This document shows, piece after piece, positions 7,151-14,291 of a stretch of 15,063 bases of DNA. The stretch's first letter is position 1; each line of letters starts with the position of its first letter. The position numbers and the translations under genes are program-made. Origin of the DNA: Planctomycetaceae bacterium UBA4732 (GTDB lineage: Bacteria > Planctomycetota > Planctomycetia > Gemmatales > Gemmataceae). The notes below the pieces were generated by a model. That model did not search any database. It saw only the letters and a program-made list of their open reading frames with translations, and was not told where the DNA came from. The stretch lies in NCBI GenBank assembly GCA_002404095.1, contig DHJA01000124.1, forward strand, positions 2,916-17,978, given 5' to 3'.

Positions 7151-7157
7151 AGGCTTA

Positions 7158-7535
7158 ATGGACGCCGAACCCCTCACACAGCTGCGTGCCGTCGCCGTTC
7201 GGATGCGGGAATTGAAGCCCGTTGCCGAGGCCACTGTTTTCTACGAATTGACATCCGACGCGCTCGTTTGGAGCGACGAAATCCCTGACGCCGAAACCAG
7301 CGATGTTAGCGATTTCCAGTGTCTGCGCTTCCTTTTCCGCTTCCGCACCACCCTGATGATGGGGGCGCCGGACGAGCGATTCCGAAGCCTCTGGGACGAG
7401 GCGAGGAACCTCTTCCCAGACTGGCACGGCTTCGACCCGAGGCGGCAGGCGGTCGAATATCGGCCGGTCTACCTGCGCTTCTGCGAACAGGCTAAACCCG
7501 ACATCCGGGAACTGTTCGATAAGCCCGCCTGCTGA
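7158..7535 (+). CDS. Small hypothetical protein, 125 aa
   Basis: I do not recognise a named family. The protein is soluble, without signal peptide or TM segment. Its centre (CLRFLFRFRTTLMMGAPD, about residues 55-72) is hydrophobic/basic, followed by an acidic-aromatic stretch (LWDEARNLFPDWHGFDPRR) and a C-terminal FCEQAKPDIRELF helix. This resembles small hypothetical proteins I associate with Gemmataceae, which is a weak recollection. It is divergent from DUF1501 and convergent with recJ, the two stops being 9 bases apart with no terminator between. The start lacks a ribosome-binding site and may be leaderless. Codon and GC use look like neighbouring genes, so it is probably real. Confidence 0.65.
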   Translation: MDAEPLTQLRAVAVRMRELKPVAEATVFYELTSDALVWSDEIPDAETSDVSDFQCLRFLFRFRTTLMMGAPDERFRSLWDEARNLFPDWHGFDPRRQAVEYRPVYLRFCEQAKPDIRELFDKPAC

Positions 7536-7544
7536 TGGGGCCGC

Positions 7545-9326
7545 TCACGTCAACCGCGCTTGCGGCCCCGCCTGAAAGTCCGCCACTTCGAGATCAATGG
7601 TGCGTCGGCCCTGCCATTCGTTGATCTTAGGCGTACACGCCAAACAACACGCGCCATCGGCCGACATCAATTCTTCCAGCCGATCCGCCATGCCAAAGGC
7701 GATGGCTTTCATCGTCAAGCCGCTTTGGCTGACACGAAAGGACAAATGGCGCTCGCCGCCGCCGACTTTGCGCGGCGTCCCGTGTACTTGAAGGCCGCCG
7801 AGCAGGAACATCGGCCGCCGGTTGGCCGCTCCGTAAGGCTCCAGCCGGTCCAGGTCTCGCAATAGTCCAAAAGTCAGGGCGCTAAGCGGCGCTTCGGCGT
7901 CCAACACCAGTTCCGCCGGGGCCGGGCCGTCAGGCCGCCAAGCGGCTGTTATTTCACAAAAGCGCTCGCGGAAGGCGTTGATGTGCTCCGGCAAAATACG
8001 AAAGCCCGCGGCCGCCGGATGGCCGCCGTGTCCTACCAGCAGGCCGTCGCACGCCTTCAGCGCCTCGTGCAGCGCGAAACCGGCCACCGACCGCCCCGAG
8101 CCGACGGCCAGGCCGGCATGGGCGCCTAGGGCGTCCGGCGACGGTAGCTTAATCATCAGGGCCGGCCGGGCGTACTGCTCGGCCAGCCGGCCGGCGATGA
8201 TGCCGATGACGCCGCCGTGCCAATCGGCGCTGGCCAACACGAGGGCCGCGTCGTCCTGTCGGCCGGTTTCCTCGATCATCTTGCGCGCGTCGATCAACAT
8301 ACGCCGCTCAAGCGTCTGCCGCTGGACGTTCTGTAGTTCCAGGTAGCGGGCGATCTCGACCGCCTTGTCGCGCTGTGTCGTCGTCAGCAGATCGACGACA
8401 AGACGGGCGCAGCCGAGCCGCCCGGCCGCGTTCATCCGAGGAGCGATTTTGAAGGCGACGTCCGAAGCGCGCAACTCGGCGCCGTCCTCAATGCCCGCAA
8501 CCTCGCACAGCGCCTTGAGACCGACCGACGGCGCCTGCCGGAGACGATTGAGTCCGTAGCGTACGAGGATGCGGTTTTCGTCTAGCAGCGGCACCACGTC
8601 GGCCACCACGCCGAGAGACGCGAGGGCCACGGCGTCGAGCAGAAAATCGCGGAAACGAGGCGAAACCTTGGGGCCTCCGCTGGCCTTTTGCGCCAGCGCC
8701 CAAGCCAGTTTCAGGGCCACCGCCGACCCCGACAGGCCGCCGAACGGATACGAGCCGCCGGGCAGACGGGGATGCACCAGCACCGCGGCGTCGGGCAGCA
8801 TCTCCTTGAATTCGTGATGGTCGGTGATGATTAGCTCTAATCCGAGCCTTTTTGCCTCCTCTGCCTCCTTAATGCTGGCGATGCCGCAATCGACGGTGAC
8901 GACCAGCGAAGCGCCGTCCGCCGCGATCTGGCGCAGGGCGTCGCAGTTGAGGCCGTAACCTTCGTCGAGCCGGCGCGGAACGTAGAGATCAGGCTCCGCC
9001 CCGAGTAGGCGCAGACATTGAATGAGGACGGCCGCCCCGCTCACGCCGTCCACGTCGTAATCGCCGTAAACGCACAGGCGCCGGCCCTGCCGCACGGCGT
9101 CCCCGATACGGTCGGCCGCCTCGCTCACGCCCGGCAAAAGTTCCGGCGCGTGCAAGCCGGACAGCGGCGAATCCAAAAATCGACGCGCGTCTTGCGATGC
9201 GGTGAGGCCGCGGTTGAGTAAGAGTTGCGCGGTGATCGGCGACAACCGCAGGTCCGCCGCGAGCCGGTCGATGGCGGCGGGGTCGTGCGACAGGAGGCGC
9301 CAGGGTTTGGCAAGAGCGGCTGGCAG
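7545..9326 (-). CDS. recJ: Single-stranded-DNA-specific exonuclease RecJ (likely CTG start)
   Basis: RecJ degrades ssDNA 5'-to-3' in recombination and repair. It is 593 aa if started at 9326. DHH motifs: GDYDVDG (88-94), VDCG (145-148), TDHH (168-171), HPR (185-187). PRMNAAGR lies at 296-303. The DHHA1 domain has GSGRS (409-413) and GGHPAAAGF (435-443), and an OB-like C-terminal part runs from about 495. The first possible TTG start (9245) would cut off upstream codons that read AKPWRLLSHDPAAIDRLAADLR, a RecJ-type N-terminus. No in-frame ATG or GTG exists before the stop at 9369-9371. The CTG at 9326 has AGGAAGGA exactly 7 bases upstream, so it is the best start. If 9326 is not used, an unseen sequence error would be needed. 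Confidence 0.9.
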   Translation of the reverse strand: MPAALAKPWRLLSHDPAAIDRLAADLRLSPITAQLLLNRGLTASQDARRFLDSPLSGLHAPELLPGVSEAADRIGDAVRQGRRLCVYGDYDVDGVSGAAVLIQCLRLLGAEPDLYVPRRLDEGYGLNCDALRQIAADGASLVVTVDCGIASIKEAEEAKRLGLELIITDHHEFKEMLPDAAVLVHPRLPGGSYPFGGLSGSAVALKLAWALAQKASGGPKVSPRFRDFLLDAVALASLGVVADVVPLLDENRILVRYGLNRLRQAPSVGLKALCEVAGIEDGAELRASDVAFKIAPRMNAAGRLGCARLVVDLLTTTQRDKAVEIARYLELQNVQRQTLERRMLIDARKMIEETGRQDDAALVLASADWHGGVIGIIAGRLAEQYARPALMIKLPSPDALGAHAGLAVGSGRSVAGFALHEALKACDGLLVGHGGHPAAAGFRILPEHINAFRERFCEITAAWRPDGPAPAELVLDAEAPLSALTFGLLRDLDRLEPYGAANRRPMFLLGGLQVHGTPRKVGGGERHLSFRVSQSGLTMKAIAFGMADRLEELMSADGACCLACTPKINEWQGRRTIDLEVADFQAGPQARLT

Positions 9327-9333
9327 TGCGAAG

Positions 9334-9353
9334 TCCTTCCTACATCTTGTAGG
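9334..9353 (-). promoter_or_regulatory. recJ ribosome-binding site abutting a small hairpin
   Basis: On the minus strand CCTACA-AGA-TGTAGG (9353 to 9339) is a perfect 6-bp stem, and its last three bases overlap the Shine-Dalgarno AGGAAGGA (9341 to 9334). The stem also contains ATG directly followed by TAG. Pairing could partly hide the ribosome-binding site; that is inference. Confidence 0.45.
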
Positions 9354-9400
9354 TGAAGCAAAACAATCTCACGGGATTATATCCGACGCGCCGTTTTGAG

Positions 9401-9576
9401 GCTGTCCGAAAAGAATAGCCACAGATGAACAGATGAACACAGATGAACACAGATGAACACAGATGAAGAGTAAGAGAGTGAAAACGCCACGTTATCCGGC
9501 CATCCTGGCCTGTCTTTCCTTCTTATCTGTGTTCATCTGTGTTCATCCGTGGCCATTTTCTTTCTTTTCGGATAGC
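9401..9576. repeat. Inverted-repeat element between recJ and the phosphatase gene
   Basis: The ends (GCTGTCCGAAAAGAA at 9401-9415; TTCTTTTCGGATAGC at 9562-9576) match in inverted form at 14 of 15 bases. Inside, both arms carry the motif CCACAGATGAACACAGATG or its complement. The left arm contains a short tandem array and the right arm two units. It is non-coding, about 176 bp. Similar ATCTGTGTTCATCTGTGG repeats are, to my knowledge, widespread in intergenic DNA of several phyla. It may be a MITE-like element or a recombination remnant. Confidence 0.7.
9421..9468. repeat. Tandem array of ACAGATGAAC
   Basis: Four 10-base units (9421, 9439, 9449, 9459) and one 8-base unit (9431-9438), nearly identical. 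Unit number is likely to vary between strains by slippage. Confidence 0.8.
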
Positions 9577-9579
9577 CTT

Positions 9580-11199
9580 TTAGCGCCGCCGCAACAGAAA
9601 CAGCGTCTGGTCGTCCTGCAACTCGCCGCCCGTGAAGCGCGCCACGGCGGCGGCCGTCTCTTCCGCGCATTCTCGTAACGGCAGCGGCGTACGCGCGCCG
9701 CCCAGCACTTCGCACAACCCTTCCACGCCGAACATGCGCCGGTCGGGAGCAAACGCTTCGGTATAGCCGTCGGTGTACAGGATTAGCGTCTCGCCCGGCG
9801 CCAGCGTCAACGCCTTGTCTGTGTATACCGGCTCCACCGGGGCGCAGCCGAGCATCAAGCCCGGTTTCGCCGCCACCGTCTCGATTCGGCCGTCGGCGCG
9901 TCGCAGCAGCGGCGCCGGATGGCCGCCCAGCGCCACCACCACGCCGCCATCGACCGGATCGTAAACGCCATGCGCCAGCGTCACGTAGAGGTTCGTCGGA
10001 TTGTCGGCGCACAGGGCGGCATTGAGGCGGCGTAACAACTCCGCCGGGCCGGACGCGGAGGGCGCCAGGTGTCGAATCAGCGTCCGCACCGCGATCATGA
10101 AGAGGGCGGCCGGCATCCCCTTGCCGGACACATCGCCAAGGAAGAAAGCCAAACGGCCGTTCGGCAGCGCGAAGAAGTCATAGAGGTCGCCGGACACCTC
10201 GCGCGCCGGCTGGACGCGGGCGAATATCTCCGGCCCCTCCGGCCCAAGCGGGTCGAAGTCGGTCGGCAAAAACGATTGCTGGATTTCGCGCGCGAACAGC
10301 AGTTCCTGCCTCAGCTGCGCCTCGCGCAAGTGTTCGGCATACAACGCCGCATTTTCCACTACCACAGACGCCTGTAGACACACGGCCGTCAGCAGTTCCA
10401 AATCGTCGGCCTTGAAGACCTGGCCCGGCCGTATGCAATCCAGCTGAATCACGCCGAGGCGACGACCTTCCCAGCCGATCAGGGGTACGCACAAAAACGA
10501 CCGCAAATTGAGGGAAATAAGCGTAGCCGAAAGGTCCACTTTGCCGTCGCGGCCCACGTCTTCGCTCAACAGGCCGGCGCCGTCGTCCAGCGCTCGCCGC
10601 ACGATGGTTCGGCTAAAAGGATAATCGGTGCGCGGCCCGTCGTGCCGTGTGCGTTGGGCGCGGACCGCCAGGCGGTCGCCCTCGCACAGCACCGCCATAC
10701 CGCGGTCGGCCTGCGGAAACAGGTGTAACAAATGGTCGAGCAGCCGGCCCAGCACGGGGTCCAATTCCAGCGCGCGGCCGAGTTCGCGGGCGATCGCCAG
10801 CACGACTTGCAGTTTGTAAGCCGCGTTATTGGAAAAAAGCGTTGGATTGGTCGCGGCGGCGTCCACGCGGGCGCGGATGATGGGATCGGGCGCGGGCGAA
10901 GGGGGCGGACGGTCGCCGAGCAGGTGGAACGTATAGGGGCCGATGCGCAACTCGTCCTGGTCGGTGAGCGGCGCGCGGCCGGCGATGCGAACGCCGTTGA
11001 TATAGGTGCCATTGCTGCTGGCGAGGTCTTCGATGAAACAGGCGCCTGATTGACAGATGATGCGCGCGTGGTGCCGGCTGACCGAAAGCGAATCGAGATA
11101 GACCGCCACGTCGGGCTGACGACCAATGAGCGCGCCGCCGTCTTCCAGCGTGAAACGCTGGCCGGCGTTCGGTCCTTTGGCAGCGACGAGTACGGTCAT
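9580..11199 (-). CDS. FHA-GAF-SpoIIE/PP2C phosphatase
   Basis: A 539-aa soluble signalling protein. An N-terminal FHA domain (about 1-95) carries GR at 26-27, SRHH at 41-44, SSNGT at 61-65 and N68, the phosphothreonine-binding set. A GAF-like sensor region spans about 130-290. A short helical linker (about 290-312, with REIQQSFLP) leads to a SpoIIE-type PP2C domain with SGDLYD (336-341), GDVSGKG (355-361), YTDGYTE (475-481) and DDQT (529-532), so the metal-binding aspartates are intact. The protein should dephosphorylate serine/threonine on a partner, often an anti-sigma-factor antagonist, and use FHA to find a phosphorylated partner. No such partner is adjacent. The start is fixed by an in-frame TAA four codons upstream. 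No Shine-Dalgarno is present. Confidence 0.92.
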   Translation of the reverse strand: MTVLVAAKGPNAGQRFTLEDGGALIGRQPDVAVYLDSLSVSRHHARIICQSGACFIEDLASSNGTYINGVRIAGRAPLTDQDELRIGPYTFHLLGDRPPPSPAPDPIIRARVDAAATNPTLFSNNAAYKLQVVLAIARELGRALELDPVLGRLLDHLLHLFPQADRGMAVLCEGDRLAVRAQRTRHDGPRTDYPFSRTIVRRALDDGAGLLSEDVGRDGKVDLSATLISLNLRSFLCVPLIGWEGRRLGVIQLDCIRPGQVFKADDLELLTAVCLQASVVVENAALYAEHLREAQLRQELLFAREIQQSFLPTDFDPLGPEGPEIFARVQPAREVSGDLYDFFALPNGRLAFFLGDVSGKGMPAALFMIAVRTLIRHLAPSASGPAELLRRLNAALCADNPTNLYVTLAHGVYDPVDGGVVVALGGHPAPLLRRADGRIETVAAKPGLMLGCAPVEPVYTDKALTLAPGETLILYTDGYTEAFAPDRRMFGVEGLCEVLGGARTPLPLRECAEETAAAVARFTGGELQDDQTLFLLRRR

Positions 11200-11205
11200 G
11201 CTGTC

Positions 11206-11211
11206 ATTTTA
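11206..11211 (-). promoter_or_regulatory. Possible -10 box of a leaderless phosphatase mRNA
   Basis: On the minus strand TAAAAT is followed by six bases and then the ATG at 11199, so a transcript starting 7 bases after the -10 would begin with AUG. The lack of a ribosome-binding site supports this. No clear -35 is seen. Confidence 0.35.
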
Positions 11212-11225
11212 CGCCGCCGCTCTGA

Positions 11226-11255
11226 TTGTGGCACGGTCAAGAGACCGTGCCACAA
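11226..11255. terminator. Perfect 13-bp hairpin after the WD40 gene
   Basis: TTGTGGCACGGTC (11226-11238) and GACCGTGCCACAA (11243-11255) pair perfectly around AAGA. It lies about 43 bases beyond the WD40 gene stop and before the phosphatase start, where a minus-strand terminator is expected. There is no T-tract, so it may equally be a dispersed palindromic repeat. Confidence 0.6.
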
Positions 11256-11297
11256 CAGGGGAACTCCGGGCGCTTACGCGACCCGGCTCGCCAAAAA

Positions 11298-12767
11298 CTA
11301 AGGAAGCGCGTTCAGCCGTTGCAACGACGCCTTAGCTTCTTTCGTCACGCGCGAGTCGGGCGGCCCTTTCGCCAATGTTTCGAGGAAGGCGCGGGCCTCG
11401 CCGGCGCCGATAGTTTCCAGCACCTGAACGGCGCGACTTCTGGCCGTCTCCTCGTTGGGAGCGTCCTTCAGTTTGGCGAGCAGGTCTTTCAGACGATAAC
11501 GCGCCTCGGGCGACGGTTGTTTCTCGTAGGCTTGACGAAGCTCCGCCTCGACAAGGCGACCGCGTTTCGCCAACTCCGTTGTCGCCTTTTCGCGCTCCAT
11601 AAAGTCGTCATTGTCGAGGTCGGCCACTAGGCGCGTCACATCCGGCTCCCGAGGCGGCGCCGGACGCAGCCGCTCGCGGAGGAAAGCAACGCTCTCGGCC
11701 GGCGTGGACTTCATCGCGCGCACGGCGTGGATCGCGTCGGCGGCGTCGTTGCCGCTCAATTCGCGCCACAGCCATTCCAACCGGCCGCGCGACAAGTCTT
11801 TGAGATCCCATATCGAAATGGCGCCGTCGGGCGCGGCCGAGGCCAACGTCTTACCGTCGGGAGCAAAGAGGATCGCCGCCGTATTGGACTTTTCGTCACG
11901 GAATTGGAGAAGATGCGCGCCCGTTTTGAGGTCCCACAAATGAATGGTTTTGTCCCCGCCTGTCGCCAGCGTCTTGCCGTCCGGCGACAGCGCGAAACAG
12001 ACGGCGTCCATGTCTCGGCCGTCGAAGCGGGCAAGCTCCACCCAGGTTTCCATTTCGCTTATGCGGATCGTCTTGCCCTGCGTCCACAGGAAGGAATTGC
12101 CGTCCGGGGCAAACGCGATGAAGCCGACGCGACCGTCGCGGCCGACGAGCCGGCGCCGCTCGTCTTCGTCGCTCATACGCCAAACGGTCAACTCGCCGGC
12201 CTCGCCGCCGGCGCTCAGATGCTTGCCGTCCGCGGAAAACGCCAGCACCGACGCGCCTTTTTCGTGAAGATCAAGCCGGCCGCGCTCTTTGCCCGTCGCC
12301 GCGTCCCAAAGGCCAAGGTGGTCGTCGTCGCCGGCCGTCGCGAGCGTCTGGCCGTCGGGCGAAAAGGCGACGGCCCAGACATCGCCGGCGTGGGCCTTCC
12401 ATTTGACACTTTTACCATCGTTATTGGCGTTAAAAAGGGCAACCGACGCCCCTTCGCCCACGGCGATGGTCTTGCCGTCCGGCGAGAATGCCAGACATTT
12501 CGCATCGCCCGCATCGGTCTTCAAGCGGCGCCGCAACTTGCCGGCGGCCGGGTCGTAGAGGGACGCGGCGCCGGATCCCGCCCAGGCCACGGTCTTGCCG
12601 TCCGGCGCGAACGCCAGGCGGCAGACGCCAGTGGGCTTCATGCCGCCGCCCATGCGTACCAAGGGTGTGGGCGGCGGCGGTTCAGAGGTTGGCGAGGGCG
12701 AAGCGCCGTGAGCCGCGGTGAGAAACGTCACGAATCCAACGACGGCGAGAGCGCGTGACGATGCCAT
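11298..12767 (-). CDS. Exported seven-bladed WD40 protein with HEAT-like tail
   Basis: 489 aa. The ATG at 12767 gives a signal peptide (MASSRALAVVGFVTFLTAAHG), with GGAGG about 10 bases upstream; a longer frame to 12842 would begin inside the IS element. The propeller covers about 45-323: seven blades are each marked by an F.PDGK-type turn (near 53, 94, 136, 177, 219, 260 and 301), enough for a closed seven-blade ring. The C-terminal ~165 residues (325-489) are helical and HEAT-like (LVADLDNDDFMEREKATTEL; VLETIGAGEARAFLETLA), an arrangement common in planctomycetes. It is probably a periplasmic protein-binding scaffold; partner unknown. The IS3 left end lies 62 bases upstream of the start, so the original promoter may have been removed or replaced. 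Confidence 0.88.
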   Translation of the reverse strand: MASSRALAVVGFVTFLTAAHGASPSPTSEPPPPTPLVRMGGGMKPTGVCRLAFAPDGKTVAWAGSGAASLYDPAAGKLRRRLKTDAGDAKCLAFSPDGKTIAVGEGASVALFNANNDGKSVKWKAHAGDVWAVAFSPDGQTLATAGDDDHLGLWDAATGKERGRLDLHEKGASVLAFSADGKHLSAGGEAGELTVWRMSDEDERRRLVGRDGRVGFIAFAPDGNSFLWTQGKTIRISEMETWVELARFDGRDMDAVCFALSPDGKTLATGGDKTIHLWDLKTGAHLLQFRDEKSNTAAILFAPDGKTLASAAPDGAISIWDLKDLSRGRLEWLWRELSGNDAADAIHAVRAMKSTPAESVAFLRERLRPAPPREPDVTRLVADLDNDDFMEREKATTELAKRGRLVEAELRQAYEKQPSPEARYRLKDLLAKLKDAPNEETARSRAVQVLETIGAGEARAFLETLAKGPPDSRVTKEAKASLQRLNALP

Positions 12768-12829
12768 GAGCTGGAGTCCTCCGAAGATCGCTATCAACGC
12801 CTTCTCCAGGCCGCCCGCACGTAACCTAC

Positions 12830-12854
12830 TGAAGTTCCCCACGAAGGGTGGACA
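12830..12854. repeat. IS3 left terminal inverted repeat
   Basis: It matches the reverse complement of 14053-14077 at 22 of 25 positions. The mismatches are at position 3 and at positions 17-18 of the repeat. Confidence 0.8.
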
Positions 12855-12892
12855 CCCAGTTAAGAGTGTAAACTCTACTGAGGAGATCCATC

Positions 12893-13189
12893 ATGGCCAA
12901 CGCGCGACGATCCTACACCCGCGAATTCAAACGCGCGGCAGTCCAACTCATCACGGAACAAGACTACTCGGTCGCCGAAGCATCTCGGCGTCTGGGCATC
13001 AGCGCCAACCTCCTGCACCTGTGGAAGAAGACGCTCCAGGCGCCCGGTGAACAAGCGTTCCCGGGGCAGGGTGTTCTTCCGCCTCTCGAAGAAGAAAATC
13101 GTCGTCTCCGGGCTGAGAATAAACGCCTGCAGATGGAACGCGACATCCTAAAAAAAGCGACGGCCTTCTTCGCCGCGGAGGCGCGTTGA
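12893..13189 (+). CDS. IS3-family transposase OrfA
   Basis: 98 aa. An N-terminal helix-turn-helix of the HTH_Tnp_1 type (YTREFKRAAVQLITEQ, then VAEASRRLGISANLLHLWKK at about 26-45) binds the element ends. A leucine-zipper-like coiled coil follows (about 66-90, LEEENRRLRAENKRLQ). AGGAG lies 7 bases before the ATG. Near the end, seven A residues (13150-13156; codons CTA AAA AAA GCG) form a possible -1 slippery site, as used in this family to make the OrfAB fusion. The frame is intact. The TGA stop overlaps a TTG (13186) that would have begun OrfB. Confidence 0.88.
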   Translation: MANARRSYTREFKRAAVQLITEQDYSVAEASRRLGISANLLHLWKKTLQAPGEQAFPGQGVLPPLEEENRRLRAENKRLQMERDILKKATAFFAAEAR

Positions 13190-14047
13190 TCTTCGGCTTC
13201 ATCGAGAGCAACACCAGCAGGAGTGGCCCGTGACCGTGATGTGCGAAATTCTCCAGGTCTCGACCGCCGGCTACTACGCCTGGCGGGATCGGCCCGTCAG
13301 CGCCGGCCAGGAGCGACGCGACCGGTTGATCGCCGAGATTCGGGTGATTCACGACACGGTCAGGGCTTGCTACGGCAGTCCGCGCGTACACGCCGAACTG
13401 ATGGCACGCGCGTCGCCGTGCTGCGTCAACACCGTGGCGAAGTTGATGCGGACCCAAGGAATCGCAGCCAAAACGGCCCGGAAGTTCCGGCACACCACGG
13501 ACTCGAACCACGACCTGCCTGTGGCCGCGAATCTCCTGGAGCGGGCATTTGATCCCGCCACCGCAAACACGGCATGGGCGTCCGACTTCACGTTCATTCC
13601 GACACGGGAAGGCTGGCTCTACCTCGCGGCCGTCGAGGACCTGTTCTCGCGGCGGGTCGTGGGCTGGGCGATGAGCGACCGGATGACGAGCCGGTTGGTG
13701 GTCGATGCGCTCGCGATGGCGGTCCAGTTCCGCTTGCCAAAGGAGGGAATGCTGGCGCACTCGGATCGTGGCAGTCCGTATGCCAGTGAACACTACCGTC
13801 GCTTGCCAGCAAGCACGGGATCGAATGCAGCATGAGCCGTCGGGCGAACTGCTGGGACAACGCGCCGATGGAAAGCTTCTTTGCTTCGCTGAAAAAAGAG
13901 TTGGTCCATCACGAAAACTACCAAACCCGAGAGGAGGCCAAAGCGAGTATTTTCGAGTACATCGAAGTGTTCTACAATCGACAACGGCGGCACTCGTCGC
14001 TGGGGTACAAATCCCCGGCCGAGTACGAACAGTCCGAATTATCTTAA
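13186..14047 (+). pseudogene. IS3-family transposase OrfB (rve, DDE), two frameshifts
   Basis: The catalytic subunit is readable only across three frames. The start segment (TTG 13186; IFGFIE) is in the -1 frame of OrfA. Two extra bases (AG at 13207-13208, making GAGAG) shift it before QHQQEWPVTVM. The main part (GTG 13230 to the stop at 13835) holds the HTH_21 region and the first two catalytic residues, in WASDFTFI and HSDRGSPYAS. One missing base near 13803-13815 shifts the rest, which carries [14 protein letters not shown] with the catalytic Glu and ends at 14047. All DDE residues survive, so the damage looks recent. An inactive protein is expected unless both shifts are bypassed. Confidence 0.8.
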
Positions 14048-14197
14048 CCGACTGTCCACTTTTCGTGGGGAACTCCAATTGCGACCCAGGCGAGCTTGCA
14101 ACTCAGGCCGCACCGCTTCCAACCAAGCAACGCGCCGGTGCAGCGCGGCGATTTGAGCATCTCGCTGTCGGCAATGAGGGCACACGAGCTTAGCCAT
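14039..14197 (-). pseudogene. IS66-like transposase N-terminal fragment cut by the IS3 end
   Basis: A short minus-strand frame (52 aa) starts at ATG 14197: MAKLVCPHCRQRDAQ, then IAALHRRVAWLEA, then LQARLGRN. This has the CxxC plus coiled-coil plus LGxN layout of the N-terminal domain of IS66-type transposases, where the next residues are normally SSNSS.PPS. The match stops exactly at the IS3 boundary (14077). The last 13 codons are read through the IS3 repeat and are meaningless. No continuation of the transposase is found on the far side of the IS (12768-12829), so the rest has been deleted. Confidence 0.65.
14053..14077. repeat. IS3 right terminal inverted repeat
   Basis: Reverse complement of the left repeat with three mismatches. 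It ends in CCA and joins directly to the IS66-like fragment. Confidence 0.8.
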
Positions 14198-14250
14198 AAT
14201 CTCAGCATACAAAACTGGCCGCCGCGCAGCTGCGCCGGCTCAGGTCGGCT

Positions 14251-14260
14251 GAACGGTTAC
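14251..14260 (-). repeat. Possible IS66-type element end (GTAA...)
   Basis: Read on the minus strand the bases are GTAACCGTTC. IS66-family ends typically start with GTAA, and this site lies 54 bases upstream of the transposase fragment's ATG, where an end is expected. The opposite end is not identifiable with confidence; GTAACC also occurs at 12821-12826 beside the IS3 left end. Confidence 0.3.
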
Positions 14261-14291
14261 GAAAAAGGGTCCAGTGGCATTCAGGTGGCTG

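Larger units (their letters stand above)
12830..14077 (+). mobile_element. IS3-family insertion sequence, decayed
   Basis: A 1248-bp element bounded by imperfect 25-bp terminal inverted repeats that begin TG and end CA, as in IS3-family elements. It encodes OrfA and a DDE-type OrfB on the plus strand. OrfB has two frameshifts, so this copy is probably not autonomous. The bases just outside the ends (CTAC left, ATTG right) do not form a target duplication. This suggests a deletion or rearrangement at one end after insertion. Confidence 0.85.

Noticed and set aside
5800..7152. Long plus-strand open frame (450 aa) opposite the DUF1501 gene
   Set aside because: It is the antisense of a well-supported coding region, has low-complexity His/Arg/Val-rich composition and no domain; a by-product of high GC.
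9243..9245. TTG at 9245 as the recJ start
   Set aside because: It would drop conserved N-terminal sequence encoded upstream and has no ribosome-binding site at a suitable distance.
9421..9468. Possible CRISPR array
   Set aside because: The units are 10 bases, directly tandem and without spacers; no cas genes are present.
3659..9579. A coordinated defence or biosynthetic gene cluster
   Set aside because: Strands alternate, terminators separate the units, and the families (hydrolase, creatininase, DUF1501, RecJ) do not form a known or coherent system.
11727..12758. Long plus-strand frame (343 aa) opposite the WD40 gene
   Set aside because: Its apparent internal repeats mirror the WD40 repeats on the other strand; no ribosome-binding site or family.
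12768..12842. N-terminal extension of the WD40 protein to 12842
   Set aside because: It would start inside the IS3 terminal repeat and place the signal peptide internally.
12999..14078. Minus-strand frame (359 aa) across the IS3 element
   Set aside because: Antisense to transposase OrfB, whose motifs are unmistakable.
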